The notes under the pieces: generated by a model
The model's database searches: none
Seen by the model: the letters and a program-made list of their open reading frames with translations, nothing else
What the model was told of the DNA's origin: nothing
Translations under genes and position numbers: made by a program
Part shown: positions 39,393 through 49,064 of the stretch, in pieces
Numbering within the stretch: the stretch's first letter is position 1
Layout: the number at the start of each line of letters is the position of its first letter
Assembly: GCA_937980645.1 (NCBI GenBank)
Contig: CALJPQ010000031.1
Coordinates: 1-64,000, forward strand
Direction of reading: 5' to 3'
From: an uncultured Saprospiraceae bacterium
Lineage (GTDB): Bacteria; Bacteroidota; Bacteroidia; Chitinophagales; Saprospiraceae
Length of the DNA: 64,000 bases

Positions 39393-42092
39393 TCAGTCAA
39401 ACTCGATGGTGTCGCCGGCTTTGTAGGTCTCTTTAGTGCCGCTGCCTTTTTTATCCGTTACCGCTGGCGGTTCGGGTGTAGCGTCGAAGAGTGTGCCTTG
39501 CTGAGCAATTGGCTCCGTTGCGGCTGGTGGAGCAGGTCTTTCTGATGCAGTGGTGTCGTCCACCTCCTGGATGTCGGAGAGGAGAATGTCGCTCAGTTTG
39601 TTGCCCACGGCCTTCCAGCCTTTGACGTCCATGAAGTCGCCAAGGCTGATTTCGCCGCTCATGGGTTTGCCCTTGACGCGGAGGGTATAGCGGATGCGCG
39701 GATTGGGCTCGACGCTGGCGAAGAGCAGTTTCGATTTAGGGTGGTCGGTGATGTACGTGAAGCGCTCGCGCAGGCGTGCCGTTTCGATGCGGAAGCGTTT
39801 GACCATCGTCCAGCCCTTGTGGCCGTCGAAGTGCACGGCATTGACGACGGTGTCTGGATGGAATTTGCCGATGTAGAGCACTTCTTTAGGCTCGAAGCGC
39901 TGCAACAGGTCGGTATCCGTTTGCTCGTAGGAGCCGTCGCGGTAGAGGACGAGCAGCTGGTCGCCGGTGTCAAATTCGCCCAATAGGCGTCCGCGTTCCT
40001 GAGTGTTGAGGCGGCCGGTGATGTCGTCGTACCAGATCTTCTGAGCACCAATGGTGCTCTTGCCTACCTCTTTTTGGCGGATGCTCTTGACTGGATATTT
40101 GGTCAGGATATTGCCCTGGGTGTCGCGGCCTTTGATGGCTAATTCGGCAAAATCGTAGTCAAATACTTTGATCTTGGCCGGACAACCCGGGCTGAGTGTT
40201 ACGGTAACTACCTCGCTTTCGCCATTAGGGTTTGCCGTCAGGTAAAGGATGCGCGAACCTTTGCCGCTGCCGCCCACCGGATACTCTTTATCGCGCGTGA
40301 TGGCGGTTACATTAAATCGCTTAACCATAGTGCGGCCCGACTTGCCGTCCACATAGGCTAAATTATAAGTGGTGCGTTCGTCGTTCTTTTTCCAGACGGC
40401 TACATGGATGATGTCTTTACCTACGAAGACCTTTTCACCAATACGCACCACTTTCATCACACCATCGCGGCGGAAGACGATGATGTCGTCAATATCGGAG
40501 CAATCCTGAACGAACTCGTCCTTTTTCAGACCGTAGCCAATAAAGCCGCCGGTGCGGTCCACATAGAGTTTGGCGTTGTTGGCCACCACTTCGGCAGCGC
40601 GGATTTCATCGAAGACGGCTATTTCGGTTTTGCGCTCGCGTCCGGCGCCGTATTTTTCCAAAAGACGGCGGAAGTAGGCAATAGCGTAGTCGGTCAGGTG
40701 CTCCAGATGATGCAGTGTCTCGCGTAGTTGTTCATTGAGGTGGGCGATTTCCTCATCGGCTTTGAATGTGTTGTATTTGGAGATGCGCTTAATCCGAATT
40801 TCGGTCAGGCGCACCAAGTCGTCCTGCGTCAGCTCGCGCAAGAGTCTGATTTTGTCGGTCTTTTTTCGATAGTCCGGGTCGTCGGGCGTGATGACGTATC
40901 GGCGCAAGCCGGTTTCGATGGTCTGCAATACAGCCTCCCAGGTTTCGCATTCCTCGATGTCGCGGTAGATGCGTTTTTCGATGAAAATTTTCTCCAACGA
41001 GGCGAAGTGGAGCTTCTCTTCGAGTTCGCGTCGCAGGATTTCGAGTTCCTGGCGCAGCAGGTCTTTGGTGTTTTCGGTAGAAATGCGCAGAAGTTCGTTT
41101 ACATCGGTGAACATAGGCCGGTTGCCCTGAATGACGCAGCAGTTAGGGCTGATGCTGACCTCGCAATCGGTGAAGGCGTACAGGGCATCTATCGTTACGT
41201 CGGGGCTGACGCCGGGCTGCAGTTCAATTTCGATATCCACTTCGGCCGCCGTCTTGTCGGTAACGCGCTTGATTTTTATCTGGCCTTTTTCGTTAGCCTT
41301 GAGGATGGAGTCAATCAAGTCGCTGACAAACACACCATAGGGCAGTTCGGTGATGCGCAGGGTCTTTTTATCCACTTCCTGAATGCGGGCGCGCACGCGC
41401 ACTTTGCCCCCACGCGCGCCGGCGTTGTATTGGCTAACGTCCACTAAGCCACCTGTAGGGAAATCCGGATACAGACTGACCTCGCGCCCTTCCAGGGCAG
41501 CAATGCTGGCTTCGCATAACTCGATGAAATTGTGCGGCAACACCTTAGTGCTCAGCCCCACGGCGATGCCTTCCACACCCTGGGCCAGCAGCAACGGGAA
41601 TTTCATGGGCAGCGTAATGGGTTCCCGCTTGCGCCCGTCATACGACATCTGCCAGCGCGTCGTCTGGGGGTTAAAGGCCACTTCAAGGGCAAACTTCGTC
41701 AGGCGGGCTTCAATGTAACGCGGTGCCGCTGCCGGGTCGCCGGTGCGGTAGTCGCCCCAGTTGCCCTGGCAGTCAATGAGGAGGTCTTTCTGGCCCAAGT
41801 TGACCAAAGCATCGCCGATGGCCGCATCACCATGCGGGTGGTACTGCATCGTCTGGCCGATGAGGTTGGCCACCTTGTGATAGCGCCCGTCGTGTTGCTC
41901 GTACATGGCGTGCAGGATGCGACGCTGCACGGGTTTGAGGCCGTCTTCAATGGCTGGCACAGCCCGCTCCAGAATGACGTAAGAGGCGTAGTCCAGAAAG
42001 TAGTTCTGGTACATGCCGGAGAGGGTAATGAGCTGCTCGTCGCCGGCGGCGGCGGTGGGCGGTACGGAGGTGTCTTTTTTGGAACGCGCCAT
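39393..42092 (-). CDS. parC: DNA topoisomerase IV subunit A (ParC-type)
   Basis: The 899-residue protein is the DNA-cutting subunit of a type IIA topoisomerase. The winged-helix region has YASYVILERAVPAIEDGLKPVQRRI, the catalytic tyrosine is Tyr126 in APRYIEARL, and the quinolone region reads YHPHGDAAIGDALV. The GyrA box consensus is not evident in the C-terminal propeller, which together with the KDLLIDCQGNWGDYRTGD segment favours the Bacteroidota ParC type over GyrA. The ATG at 42092 starts just before the conserved core; the longer frame to 42143 would translate the palindromic repeats. The 5' untranslated region of about 90 bases carries three palindromes. Confidence 0.9.
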   Translation of the reverse strand: MARSKKDTSVPPTAAAGDEQLITLSGMYQNYFLDYASYVILERAVPAIEDGLKPVQRRILHAMYEQHDGRYHKVANLIGQTMQYHPHGDAAIGDALVNLGQKDLLIDCQGNWGDYRTGDPAAAPRYIEARLTKFALEVAFNPQTTRWQMSYDGRKREPITLPMKFPLLLAQGVEGIAVGLSTKVLPHNFIELCEASIAALEGREVSLYPDFPTGGLVDVSQYNAGARGGKVRVRARIQEVDKKTLRITELPYGVFVSDLIDSILKANEKGQIKIKRVTDKTAAEVDIEIELQPGVSPDVTIDALYAFTDCEVSISPNCCVIQGNRPMFTDVNELLRISTENTKDLLRQELEILRRELEEKLHFASLEKIFIEKRIYRDIEECETWEAVLQTIETGLRRYVITPDDPDYRKKTDKIRLLRELTQDDLVRLTEIRIKRISKYNTFKADEEIAHLNEQLRETLHHLEHLTDYAIAYFRRLLEKYGAGRERKTEIAVFDEIRAAEVVANNAKLYVDRTGGFIGYGLKKDEFVQDCSDIDDIIVFRRDGVMKVVRIGEKVFVGKDIIHVAVWKKNDERTTYNLAYVDGKSGRTMVKRFNVTAITRDKEYPVGGSGKGSRILYLTANPNGESEVVTVTLSPGCPAKIKVFDYDFAELAIKGRDTQGNILTKYPVKSIRQKEVGKSTIGAQKIWYDDITGRLNTQERGRLLGEFDTGDQLLVLYRDGSYEQTDTDLLQRFEPKEVLYIGKFHPDTVVNAVHFDGHKGWTMVKRFRIETARLRERFTYITDHPKSKLLFASVEPNPRIRYTLRVKGKPMSGEISLGDFMDVKGWKAVGNKLSDILLSDIQEVDDTTASERPAPPAATEPIAQQGTLFDATPEPPAVTDKKGSGTKETYKAGDTIEFD

Positions 42093-42109
42093 GGTGGGTG
42101 TTTTTTTAG

Positions 42110-42175
42110 GCCAAAAAAGTTTGGCTATTACTGGGCCAAACATGTTTGGCCGTTACTTAGCCAAACATGTTTGGC
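42110..42175 (-). repeat. three tandem 25-bp palindromic repeats in the parC 5' region
   Basis: Units begin at 42110, 42135 and 42160, exactly 25 bases apart. The second contains a perfect 18-bp palindrome (GGCCAAACATGTTTGGCC, 42134-42151), the third a perfect 16-bp palindrome (42160-42175), the first is imperfect (GCCAAA-AAAG-TTTGGC). The spacer carries a GTTAC-like core. They lie between the parC promoter element and its ATG, so they would be transcribed. Confidence 0.85.
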
Positions 42176-42185
42176 GGTTACGGGG

Positions 42186-42193
42186 CAAAGGTA
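42186..42193 (-). promoter_or_regulatory. promoter -7 element (TACCTTTG) for parC
   Basis: Exact TAnnTTTG match on the minus strand 93 bases upstream of the parC ATG. The adjoining gap to 42327 shows nothing else recognisable. Confidence 0.65.
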
Positions 42194-42327
42194 AGGCGAA
42201 GGCTTGGTGTTCTTAAAACAAAAGGTTTTGAATAGACAACAAAACAGATAGCGGCGGGGTGGTTTGGCAGGGCAGGGTGGTTTTGTTAGAGGGACAACCA
42301 TGGCGGTAACTGTCTTTCTCCGAGGGG

Positions 42328-44292
42328 TCAGATTTTGCCATTTGCCACAATCAGTATTTTGCACAACAGGGCTACCTCGCGCCCCAGGCTCCAGTTTTTG
42401 GCGTATAAGAAGTTGAGGCGCTGGCGTTCGGCCTCGGTCAGGATTTCCTCCGACACAGTTGGCTCTTTTGTTGCGCTCTCTTCTGGTAGCTTTGCTAAGG
42501 AAGCAGGCGAAAAGACCGCGGGCGGCAGAGCAGGCATTGGGCTGGATTGGGCGGCAGGCGCGTAGCCCACCCAAGTTTTGCGGCCTAAGAGAACGGGAAG
42601 CCAGTTTTGTAAGAGGGCTTTTCTATTTTTCACCACCCAAAACAGCACCGGACTGAACAGCAGCAGCAAAAGACAGGCGGCAATGTCGAAGGCACGTTTG
42701 GCGCGGCGGTATTCGGGCTGAGCCAGCCGGAAGGCCGGTGCAATGGAGTACAGCTCGCCAGGCCGGTCTTTGCTGCTGCTACCGATGATATGGTTACTGC
42801 CAGCAGGCAAGGTTTTATAGCGTATACGAGGGCCGAGTTGCTGCATAGCGTCGAGCACTTTGCGAATGGAAACGTCTTGAGTACAGAAGATGATTTCATC
42901 GGCTTCGAAAAGTTCGACTAACGTGGCCAGGCGATGCAATTGGTCAGGTGGCAGTGTTGTAGTTAGTTGCCAGGCGACTTCGGCGCGTTGCAGCAGCTGC
43001 TGTGCGCGCTCGCATTCGGCCGGGCTACCTATGATAAGGATATTCCGACGGAGCGTCTGGCCAATGCGCCAGCTGCGGTATTCAACAAAGTAGAGCAAGA
43101 CACGTAAAAGCGACAGCCCAGCGGCGGTCCAGATGGCGCCCAACACCAACACGGCCCTAGAGGGGCGAAATGCCTGATCGAGAAAGCCGTAAATGGCAGC
43201 CAACAGTACAGCGCCCACACCGACATTGCGCAACAGACGAACCAGGTCGTAGCGACGGTCATAACTGCCTCCTAACCAGAGCACGGCCAGCCATACGCTC
43301 ACGTAAAGCGGGAAGTTGAACCACAAGATGGCAGGCTGGAAGTAGTCGGGGTCTTTGTAATAATAATATGCCCAGAAGTTTTTTATTGCCACAAAGCCCC
43401 CATACATCAGCGCCGCATCCAGTATGGGCAGCCAGGCGCGATGGGCAGCCTGGGCCAATAGAGCTGCTACTGCTCGCAGGGCAATAGCAATTTGCAGCAA
43501 AAAAACCAGCAGCCCCGCTCCACCGCGCTGGAAGTGCTTACGGGCGAAGATGATCATGGCCTCATAAAAACGCCGCACGTATCGAAAGTCCTTTTGCGTG
43601 CTTTCGCCCTTGTAGTGCAGGATGCGTGTATGAGGCAGGTAGTAGTTCTGAAAACCCTCCTGCTGGAGGCGGTACGACAGGTCAATGTCTTCGCCGTACA
43701 TAAAAAAGGCCTCATCAAGTAACCCCGCCTGCTCCAAAGCGCTGCGGCGGATGAACATAAAGCACCCAGCCAGCACCTCGACGGGGTGCGCCTGATCGGG
43801 GTCGAGATGGCCCAGATAATAGCCGTTGAAACGCGCGCTGCGCGGGAACAAAGCCCCCAGCCCAATCATCTTGCAGAAAGAAACCCACGGTGTAGGGAAG
43901 CCGCGTTTGCTTTCGGGCAAGTACTGGCCGCTGCCGTCGAGCATGCGCACGCCTACGGCGCCGGCATCGGGGTGCGCATCCATGAAGGCCAAGCAATGCC
44001 GAAATGTGTCTTCTTCCACCAACGTATCCGGGTTGAGCAACAGCACGTATTCGCCCTTGCTCTGGCGAATGGCCTGGTTGTTGGCCGCTGCAAACCCCAC
44101 GTTCTCAGCGTTCGCTATGAGTCTTACCTCAGGAAAACGCCGCCGCACCAGGTCCACCGAGTCGTCTGTCGAGGCATTATCCACCACCCAGACTTCCCCT
44201 TCCACACCCGCCAGGGCGCGTTGCACCGAAAGCAGGCACTGCTCCAGAAAAGCGCTGACGTTGTAACTGACAATGACCACAGACAGGCGCAT
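42328..44292 (-). CDS. family 2 glycosyltransferase fused to a degenerate sugar-phosphate-transferase-like membrane region
   Basis: The 654-residue protein starts with a GT2 domain (1-250: SVVIVSYNVSAFLEQCL, VVDNASTDDSVDLV, the DxD-like NPDTL and GYYLGHLDPD). Four to five membrane helices follow (about 255-400), then a Rossmann-like CoA-binding_3 domain (about 405-520, starting RRNILIIGSPAECERA). The last part resembles the membrane entry of WcaJ/PglC-type enzymes (RRAKRAFDIAACLLLLLFSPV) and their C-terminal YAKNWSLGREVALLCKIL, but the catalytic middle (KFRSM-like region) is missing and replaced by a low-complexity Pro/Ser stretch. The GT2 half is probably active in polysaccharide or glycolipid synthesis; the phosphotransferase half probably is not. 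Confidence 0.85.
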   Translation of the reverse strand: MRLSVVIVSYNVSAFLEQCLLSVQRALAGVEGEVWVVDNASTDDSVDLVRRRFPEVRLIANAENVGFAAANNQAIRQSKGEYVLLLNPDTLVEEDTFRHCLAFMDAHPDAGAVGVRMLDGSGQYLPESKRGFPTPWVSFCKMIGLGALFPRSARFNGYYLGHLDPDQAHPVEVLAGCFMFIRRSALEQAGLLDEAFFMYGEDIDLSYRLQQEGFQNYYLPHTRILHYKGESTQKDFRYVRRFYEAMIIFARKHFQRGGAGLLVFLLQIAIALRAVAALLAQAAHRAWLPILDAALMYGGFVAIKNFWAYYYYKDPDYFQPAILWFNFPLYVSVWLAVLWLGGSYDRRYDLVRLLRNVGVGAVLLAAIYGFLDQAFRPSRAVLVLGAIWTAAGLSLLRVLLYFVEYRSWRIGQTLRRNILIIGSPAECERAQQLLQRAEVAWQLTTTLPPDQLHRLATLVELFEADEIIFCTQDVSIRKVLDAMQQLGPRIRYKTLPAGSNHIIGSSSKDRPGELYSIAPAFRLAQPEYRRAKRAFDIAACLLLLLFSPVLFWVVKNRKALLQNWLPVLLGRKTWVGYAPAAQSSPMPALPPAVFSPASLAKLPEESATKEPTVSEEILTEAERQRLNFLYAKNWSLGREVALLCKILIVANGKI

Positions 44293-44424
44293 GGCGCAAA
44301 AGTGCGGCGGCTTCGGCCTTCGCCGTGCCGGCTTTTTTCAAAAGAATAGTCCGCACAGGTACAACCAACTAGCCCTTGCAACGCCCACATTCCAAAATTT
44401 TTCCTTTTTTCTGGCGGCTTCGGC

Positions 44425-44432
44425 TACCTTTG
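44425..44432 (+). promoter_or_regulatory. promoter -7 element (TACCTTTG) for the PpiD-like gene
   Basis: Exact TAnnTTTG match 69 bases before the ATG at 44502, in the divergent gap with the glycosyltransferase gene. Confidence 0.6.
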
Positions 44433-44501
44433 CGTCTGCTTTTTTGAACACGTCTTGTGTTTTCGGTTTTAAAAATTTGACTATCAACTTTTTGTGACAA
44501 A

Positions 44502-46622
44502 ATGGCCTTAATCGGAACGATTCGCAAAAACGGGTGGATTCTCATCGTGCTCATGGTGTTGGCTTTGGGCGGTTTTATCCTGATGGACATTATCAGCAAC
44601 GCCCAGCGTTACAGCTCTGCCGACATCAACACCATTGGCAAAGTAAAAGGCGTCGAGATCAAGCGCTCGGAATTCGATACGTACGAAAAACTCATTTACT
44701 CCAACCCACAGCCCGGTATGGGCTATCAGATTCGCCAGCAGGTATGGGACTACTTCGTAGAGCGCACGCTGCTGGAAAAAGAAGCCGAAACTGTGGGCCT
44801 CGGCGTAGGTAAAGAAGAATTAATGGACCTGCAGTTTGGGCAAAACCTCAGCCCAGTGATTATGCAGCGCTTTGCCGGCCCCGACGGCCAGCCCAACCGC
44901 GAGCAGTTGAACAACATTAAAAATGCCATTGAGTCGGGCAATTTCACTGACCCGATGAACCGCGCCTATTGGGCCACGCAGGAAAAGGAAATCATCACCG
45001 AACGCCTGCAGGAAAAAATCGGCGCCCTGGTTACCAAAGCCGTTTACGCACCAGCCTGGCAGGCCGAAATGGCTTATCGCGAGAGCAACCAGCGCGCTAA
45101 CTTCCTGTACGTACGCATCCCCTACGACAGAGTGCCCGACAATGAGGCTACGCTCACGGACGATGATTTCAAGGCCTATTTGAAAGAAAATCCACGACTC
45201 TATTATCAGTTCGACGAGACGCGCACCGTGGAATACGTCGAGCTGAACGTTTACCCAACGTCCAGCGACAGCGCCGCAGCCTACGAAGCCGCCTGGAAAC
45301 TATGGGAAGGGCTGCGCGCTGCCGAAAACGACTCGCTCTACACTGTAACGAATCGCGGCACCGTGGACACCCGCTTCCGCAAAAAAGACGACCTGCCCGC
45401 CGCTGCTGCCGACTCGCTGACTACGGCACCCGTGGGTACCATCGTCGGCCCGTTCTTTGACCAGGGCAACTGGGTTATCGCTAAAATTCTCAGCCGCAAA
45501 CTGGTGCCCGACTCCGTGCAGGCGCGCCACATCCTGCTGCGCGACGCAACGCCCGAGAACGAGAAAAAAATTGACAGCCTCATGGAACTGCTGACCTCGA
45601 AAAAGGCCCGCTTCGACTCGCTGGCCATTGCCAACAGTGCCGACCCTGGTTCGGCAGCCAAAGGCGGTGATCTGGGCTGGTTCTCCGAAGGCGTCATGGT
45701 GCCCGAGTTCAATGCAGCCTGCTTTTACGACTCTGAAATTGGCAAATACTATAAGGTCTCTACCCAGTTCGGCTGGCACCTCATCGAGGTTACGGGTAAA
45801 AAATTCCTCAACAACCAGGCAGGCGTCCGTTTAGCCACCCTCACGCAGCCCTTTGAGCCGAGCAAAGAGACCCAGCAGCGCGTCAAAGACAAAGCGCTGG
45901 AAATCCTTCAGCAGGCCAAAACGCGCCAGGACCTGGTCGAGGTGGCTAAAAAAGAAGGCTACATGGTCATGCCCAGTCAGCCGCTGAAGGCCACTGACTT
46001 CACGCTGAGCTCGTTTGGCCAGGGCGAGGAGGCCCGCGAAATCGTCCGTTGGGCCTTCGAGTCTAAGACGAAAGTAGATGCCGTAGCGCAGGAAGTGTTC
46101 TCCTTCCGCGACCCCAATGGCGGTTACTTCGATAGCAAATATGTGCTCGTCGCGCTCAAGAACATCACCCCGGCAGGCGCCCCTACAGTGGCCACCCTCA
46201 AGAATAACCCGCGCGTCGAAACGGAGGTCCGCAATCGGAAGAAAGCCGAAGTTCTCAAGAGTAAAATCGGCGAAAAAACCGACTTAAATGCTCTGGCGGC
46301 AGAGTGGAATGTCCCCGTGGATAGTGCGCAAAACATTACAATGACCCAGGCTTTCCTACCTGGTGCTGGTGCAGAGCCGCGCCTGATAGGCGCCGTATTC
46401 CACCTGGCTAAAGGCGGCTCTACCACAAAACCCATTGCCGGTACCAACGGCGTCTATGTGGCCCGCCTGCTCGAAGACATCCCAACCCTGGCTGCACCGC
46501 CCGATTTAGCCCTGTTCCGCCGCCAGGCAATCTCCTCCGCTTCTACAGCCCTCCGTATGAGCTGGATCACTCTCTGGCGTAAATACGCCGATATTGACGA
46601 CTATCGCAGTCGCTTTTTCTGA
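44502..46622 (+). CDS. PpiD/SurA-like periplasmic peptidyl-prolyl isomerase
   Basis: The 706-residue protein is anchored by one N-terminal helix (GWILIVLMVLALGGFILMDII) with the rest in the periplasm. A SurA_N-like helical region (about 45-190) precedes a parvulin domain at about 340-430, recognised by QARHILLRDATPENEKK and KGGDLGWFSEGVMVPEF. A second, weaker parvulin-like region may follow. Such foldases assist outer-membrane and secreted protein folding. The start MALIGTIRKNGWILIV is the usual N-terminus of Bacteroidota PpiD homologues. A strong terminator closes the unit. Confidence 0.92.
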   Translation: MALIGTIRKNGWILIVLMVLALGGFILMDIISNAQRYSSADINTIGKVKGVEIKRSEFDTYEKLIYSNPQPGMGYQIRQQVWDYFVERTLLEKEAETVGLGVGKEELMDLQFGQNLSPVIMQRFAGPDGQPNREQLNNIKNAIESGNFTDPMNRAYWATQEKEIITERLQEKIGALVTKAVYAPAWQAEMAYRESNQRANFLYVRIPYDRVPDNEATLTDDDFKAYLKENPRLYYQFDETRTVEYVELNVYPTSSDSAAAYEAAWKLWEGLRAAENDSLYTVTNRGTVDTRFRKKDDLPAAAADSLTTAPVGTIVGPFFDQGNWVIAKILSRKLVPDSVQARHILLRDATPENEKKIDSLMELLTSKKARFDSLAIANSADPGSAAKGGDLGWFSEGVMVPEFNAACFYDSEIGKYYKVSTQFGWHLIEVTGKKFLNNQAGVRLATLTQPFEPSKETQQRVKDKALEILQQAKTRQDLVEVAKKEGYMVMPSQPLKATDFTLSSFGQGEEAREIVRWAFESKTKVDAVAQEVFSFRDPNGGYFDSKYVLVALKNITPAGAPTVATLKNNPRVETEVRNRKKAEVLKSKIGEKTDLNALAAEWNVPVDSAQNITMTQAFLPGAGAEPRLIGAVFHLAKGGSTTKPIAGTNGVYVARLLEDIPTLAAPPDLALFRRQAISSASTALRMSWITLWRKYADIDDYRSRFF

Positions 46623-46664
46623 CGCAACACTACAAGTAAAGCACCCGCACTAAGGGCAACTGAA

Positions 46665-46710
46665 TGGCGAGGGTGCCGGAGCATATGCTCCGGCGCCCTC
46701 GCCACTTTTT
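46665..46710 (+). terminator. strong intrinsic terminator after the PpiD-like gene
   Basis: The region 46665-46704 is an almost perfect inverted repeat of about 20 bp per arm centred on GCATATGC, followed by CTTTTT. Confidence 0.9.
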
Positions 46711-46797
46711 AATGCCAGAAGGTAAGCAAAACTTGGCCATCGTCCACATCCTCCGCACCTTTGAGGCCCTGACCCGTTCACTAAAACATCCCGCACG

Positions 46798-47346
46798 ATG
46801 ACCTTTACCGAGCAAGATTATTTCAACTTTCAGCGCAAAGTAGAGCGCTACAAAGAAGTGCTCCAAAACACAGAGCGCTATCGCCAGTACTGGCAAACTG
46901 AACTTAAACCCGCTCTGCTAGAACACCTGCGCAAAGCCGCTGAACTGGCCCAACTGACCTGCAGCGTCGAAGAACGCTCCGAAATTCAGAACCTGGAGGC
47001 CCTCGTCCTCTCGCTCGGCCACAGCCAAAGCGGCCTGGGCGAACCTTTAGGCGAAGGGCTGCACCGCGACCTCATCAAACACAACGGCTCCTTGGTCTAT
47101 CAACAACTCTTCAACGGTAAAATCATGGTCATGGTCAACTACCCCTACATCGAACGCTATGGCCAGCCCCAACCCCCTAAAACCTTAGCCATTTACCGAC
47201 CCGAGGAAATCAAAGAACCCTATGTCATTCGCCACTTAGAAACCTTCATCTCCGAAATCACCTTCTGGGAAGACTACGACGACGACCGCCCCGACGAAAA
47301 CCAGCGCATCGGGTTTAAACTCAATTTCGAGCGTGAGGAAGCGTAG
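46798..47346 (+). CDS. conserved-looking cytoplasmic protein of unknown function
   Basis: The 182-residue protein is rich in charged residues, with an N-terminal helical half (QRKVERYKEVLQNTERYRQY, then LRKAAELAQLTCSVEERSEI) and a C-terminal beta-rich half (GKIMVMVNYPYIERYG, LAIYRPEEIKEPYVI). It has no signal peptide or membrane helix and no motif I recognise. A one-mismatch promoter element (CACCTTTG, 46756-46763) precedes it. Codon use resembles the neighbours. Confidence 0.7.
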   Translation: MTFTEQDYFNFQRKVERYKEVLQNTERYRQYWQTELKPALLEHLRKAAELAQLTCSVEERSEIQNLEALVLSLGHSQSGLGEPLGEGLHRDLIKHNGSLVYQQLFNGKIMVMVNYPYIERYGQPQPPKTLAIYRPEEIKEPYVIRHLETFISEITFWEDYDDDRPDENQRIGFKLNFEREEA

Positions 47347-47529
47347 GGGCATTTGAGGGTTTTAAGGCCTTAAAGTCCCAAATAGTGGCCTACATAGCTT
47401 GCGCGATATGCCCTTAAGCCCTTAAGGCTACTGCCTTCATCCAGTTTTTTTTCTCTTTAATATAAAAAAAGTAGCCTCCGCCGCAGTCGCCTTTAATCTT
47501 GCCGTCTCTTTTGAAAAGCGTCTTTTCCC

Positions 47530-48990
47530 ATGAAAAGAGTATCCCATCAAATAGTCGCCCAGTACCTATTGCCCGCATGGGCGCTGCTTTTGTGGAATGC
47601 AGTGCCGCTGGTGTCGCAGGAAGTTTGGAGTTTGGAGCAGTGCATCCGGCACGCACAGGAAGCCAATTTGCTCGTTCGCCAGGCGCAGACGAACGCCCGC
47701 GTGGCACTGCTGTCAGAACGTCAGGCCAAAGCTGGCCGATTGCCCTCCATCAACGCCAACTCCACATTGGGCAAACAGTTTGGCCGCACGATTGACCCAG
47801 CGACCAACCAGTTCGTTACCTCAAACATCACGTTCAACAGCATTGGCCTCACCGCTGGGCTGCCCCTGTTTGCCGGCGGACAGATCAACCAAGGAATACG
47901 ACAGGCCCAGTGGAACGCCCAGGCTGCCAGGGCCGACGCTGAACAAACAGCCAACAACCTGGCGCTGCAAGTCGCGCAAGCCTACCTCAACGTCCTGTTG
48001 GCCGAAGAGCAACGCGAAATTGCCCGCCGACGGGTCGAGCAAGCCCGCTTCCAGCTGGAAACCACCACCAAACTCATCGAGGCCGGAAGCGCCCCGGCCG
48101 CCGACCGCTTCAACGCCCAAGCCCAGCTGGCCCGCGAAGAGCAGCTGGCCGTACAGGCACAAAACAACATCGAACTGGCCATGCTTGCTCTCAAACAACT
48201 GCTCCAGCTGGAACCTGATTATAATTTGCGCATTGAACGCCCGCGCATAGAGGCGCCTGCTGACACCGCTCCCGAAATCCTGTCCCTCCCTGAAGTGTAT
48301 GCCATAGCCCAGGAAACGCAACCCGGCGTTAAAGCGGCACATTTTCGCCTTAAAAGCGCCGAGACGGGCGTAACGCTGGCAAAGTCGGCTTATTACCCTA
48401 CCGTAACGCTCTTTGCCAGCCTCAACACCAATTACTCCTCACAGTTTCTCGACTTTGGCAACCCACGCATCATCGGCACCGTGCTCAGCCCACCCGTTAT
48501 CGTGCGCATTAACGAGGTGGACGTACCTGTACAGCAATACGTCAATATCCTTGAATTCCCACGCCTATCTTATTTCGAGCAGATAGAGCAAAACTTCGGC
48601 CAGGGTTTCGGCCTACAAATCAACGTACCCATCTACCAAAACGGCCGCAACCGCTTAAGTGTTGAGCGCGCACGCCTCAACGTCATCAACGCCCAATTGC
48701 AGGAAAACCAAGCTCAGCAACAACTGAAGAACGATATCCAGACCGCTATCGCCAACGCCCGAGCCGGCCGCCTACAACTGGAAGCCGCGCAAAAAACCTA
48801 CGAGTTCATGCAGGCAGCCTTCGCCAACACCGAACGCCGCTACCAATTGGGCGCTGCTAACCTTCTGGAATTCACCACCGCCCGAAACAACCGCGACAAT
48901 GCCGAAAACGACTTGCTCATCGCCCGATACGACTACGTTTTTCGACTGAAAATCCTGGACTTTTATATGGGCAAAGAAATCCGCCTCTGA
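47530..48990 (+). CDS. TolC-family outer-membrane efflux protein
   Basis: The 486-residue protein has a signal peptide (about 1-30, ending VSQ) and two OEP repeats. Marks are WSLEQCIRHAQEANLLVRQA at the mature N-terminus, long alternating helices (QAQWNAQAARADAEQTANNL), GLQINVPIYQNGRNRLSVE at the second barrel strand and NLLEFTTARNNRDNAENDLL near the end. It forms the outer-membrane channel of a tripartite pump. The adaptor gene follows 74 bases downstream. The preceding 183-base gap holds only short inverted TTAAGG motifs. Confidence 0.93.
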   Translation: MKRVSHQIVAQYLLPAWALLLWNAVPLVSQEVWSLEQCIRHAQEANLLVRQAQTNARVALLSERQAKAGRLPSINANSTLGKQFGRTIDPATNQFVTSNITFNSIGLTAGLPLFAGGQINQGIRQAQWNAQAARADAEQTANNLALQVAQAYLNVLLAEEQREIARRRVEQARFQLETTTKLIEAGSAPAADRFNAQAQLAREEQLAVQAQNNIELAMLALKQLLQLEPDYNLRIERPRIEAPADTAPEILSLPEVYAIAQETQPGVKAAHFRLKSAETGVTLAKSAYYPTVTLFASLNTNYSSQFLDFGNPRIIGTVLSPPVIVRINEVDVPVQQYVNILEFPRLSYFEQIEQNFGQGFGLQINVPIYQNGRNRLSVERARLNVINAQLQENQAQQQLKNDIQTAIANARAGRLQLEAAQKTYEFMQAAFANTERRYQLGAANLLEFTTARNNRDNAENDLLIARYDYVFRLKILDFYMGKEIRL

Positions 48991-49064
48991 AACTACTGAT
49001 AAAGGCGCCGGCAACCTGCGCTTCCAAAAAAGAGACCACCCAAACGCCTCATTATCCCATCATT

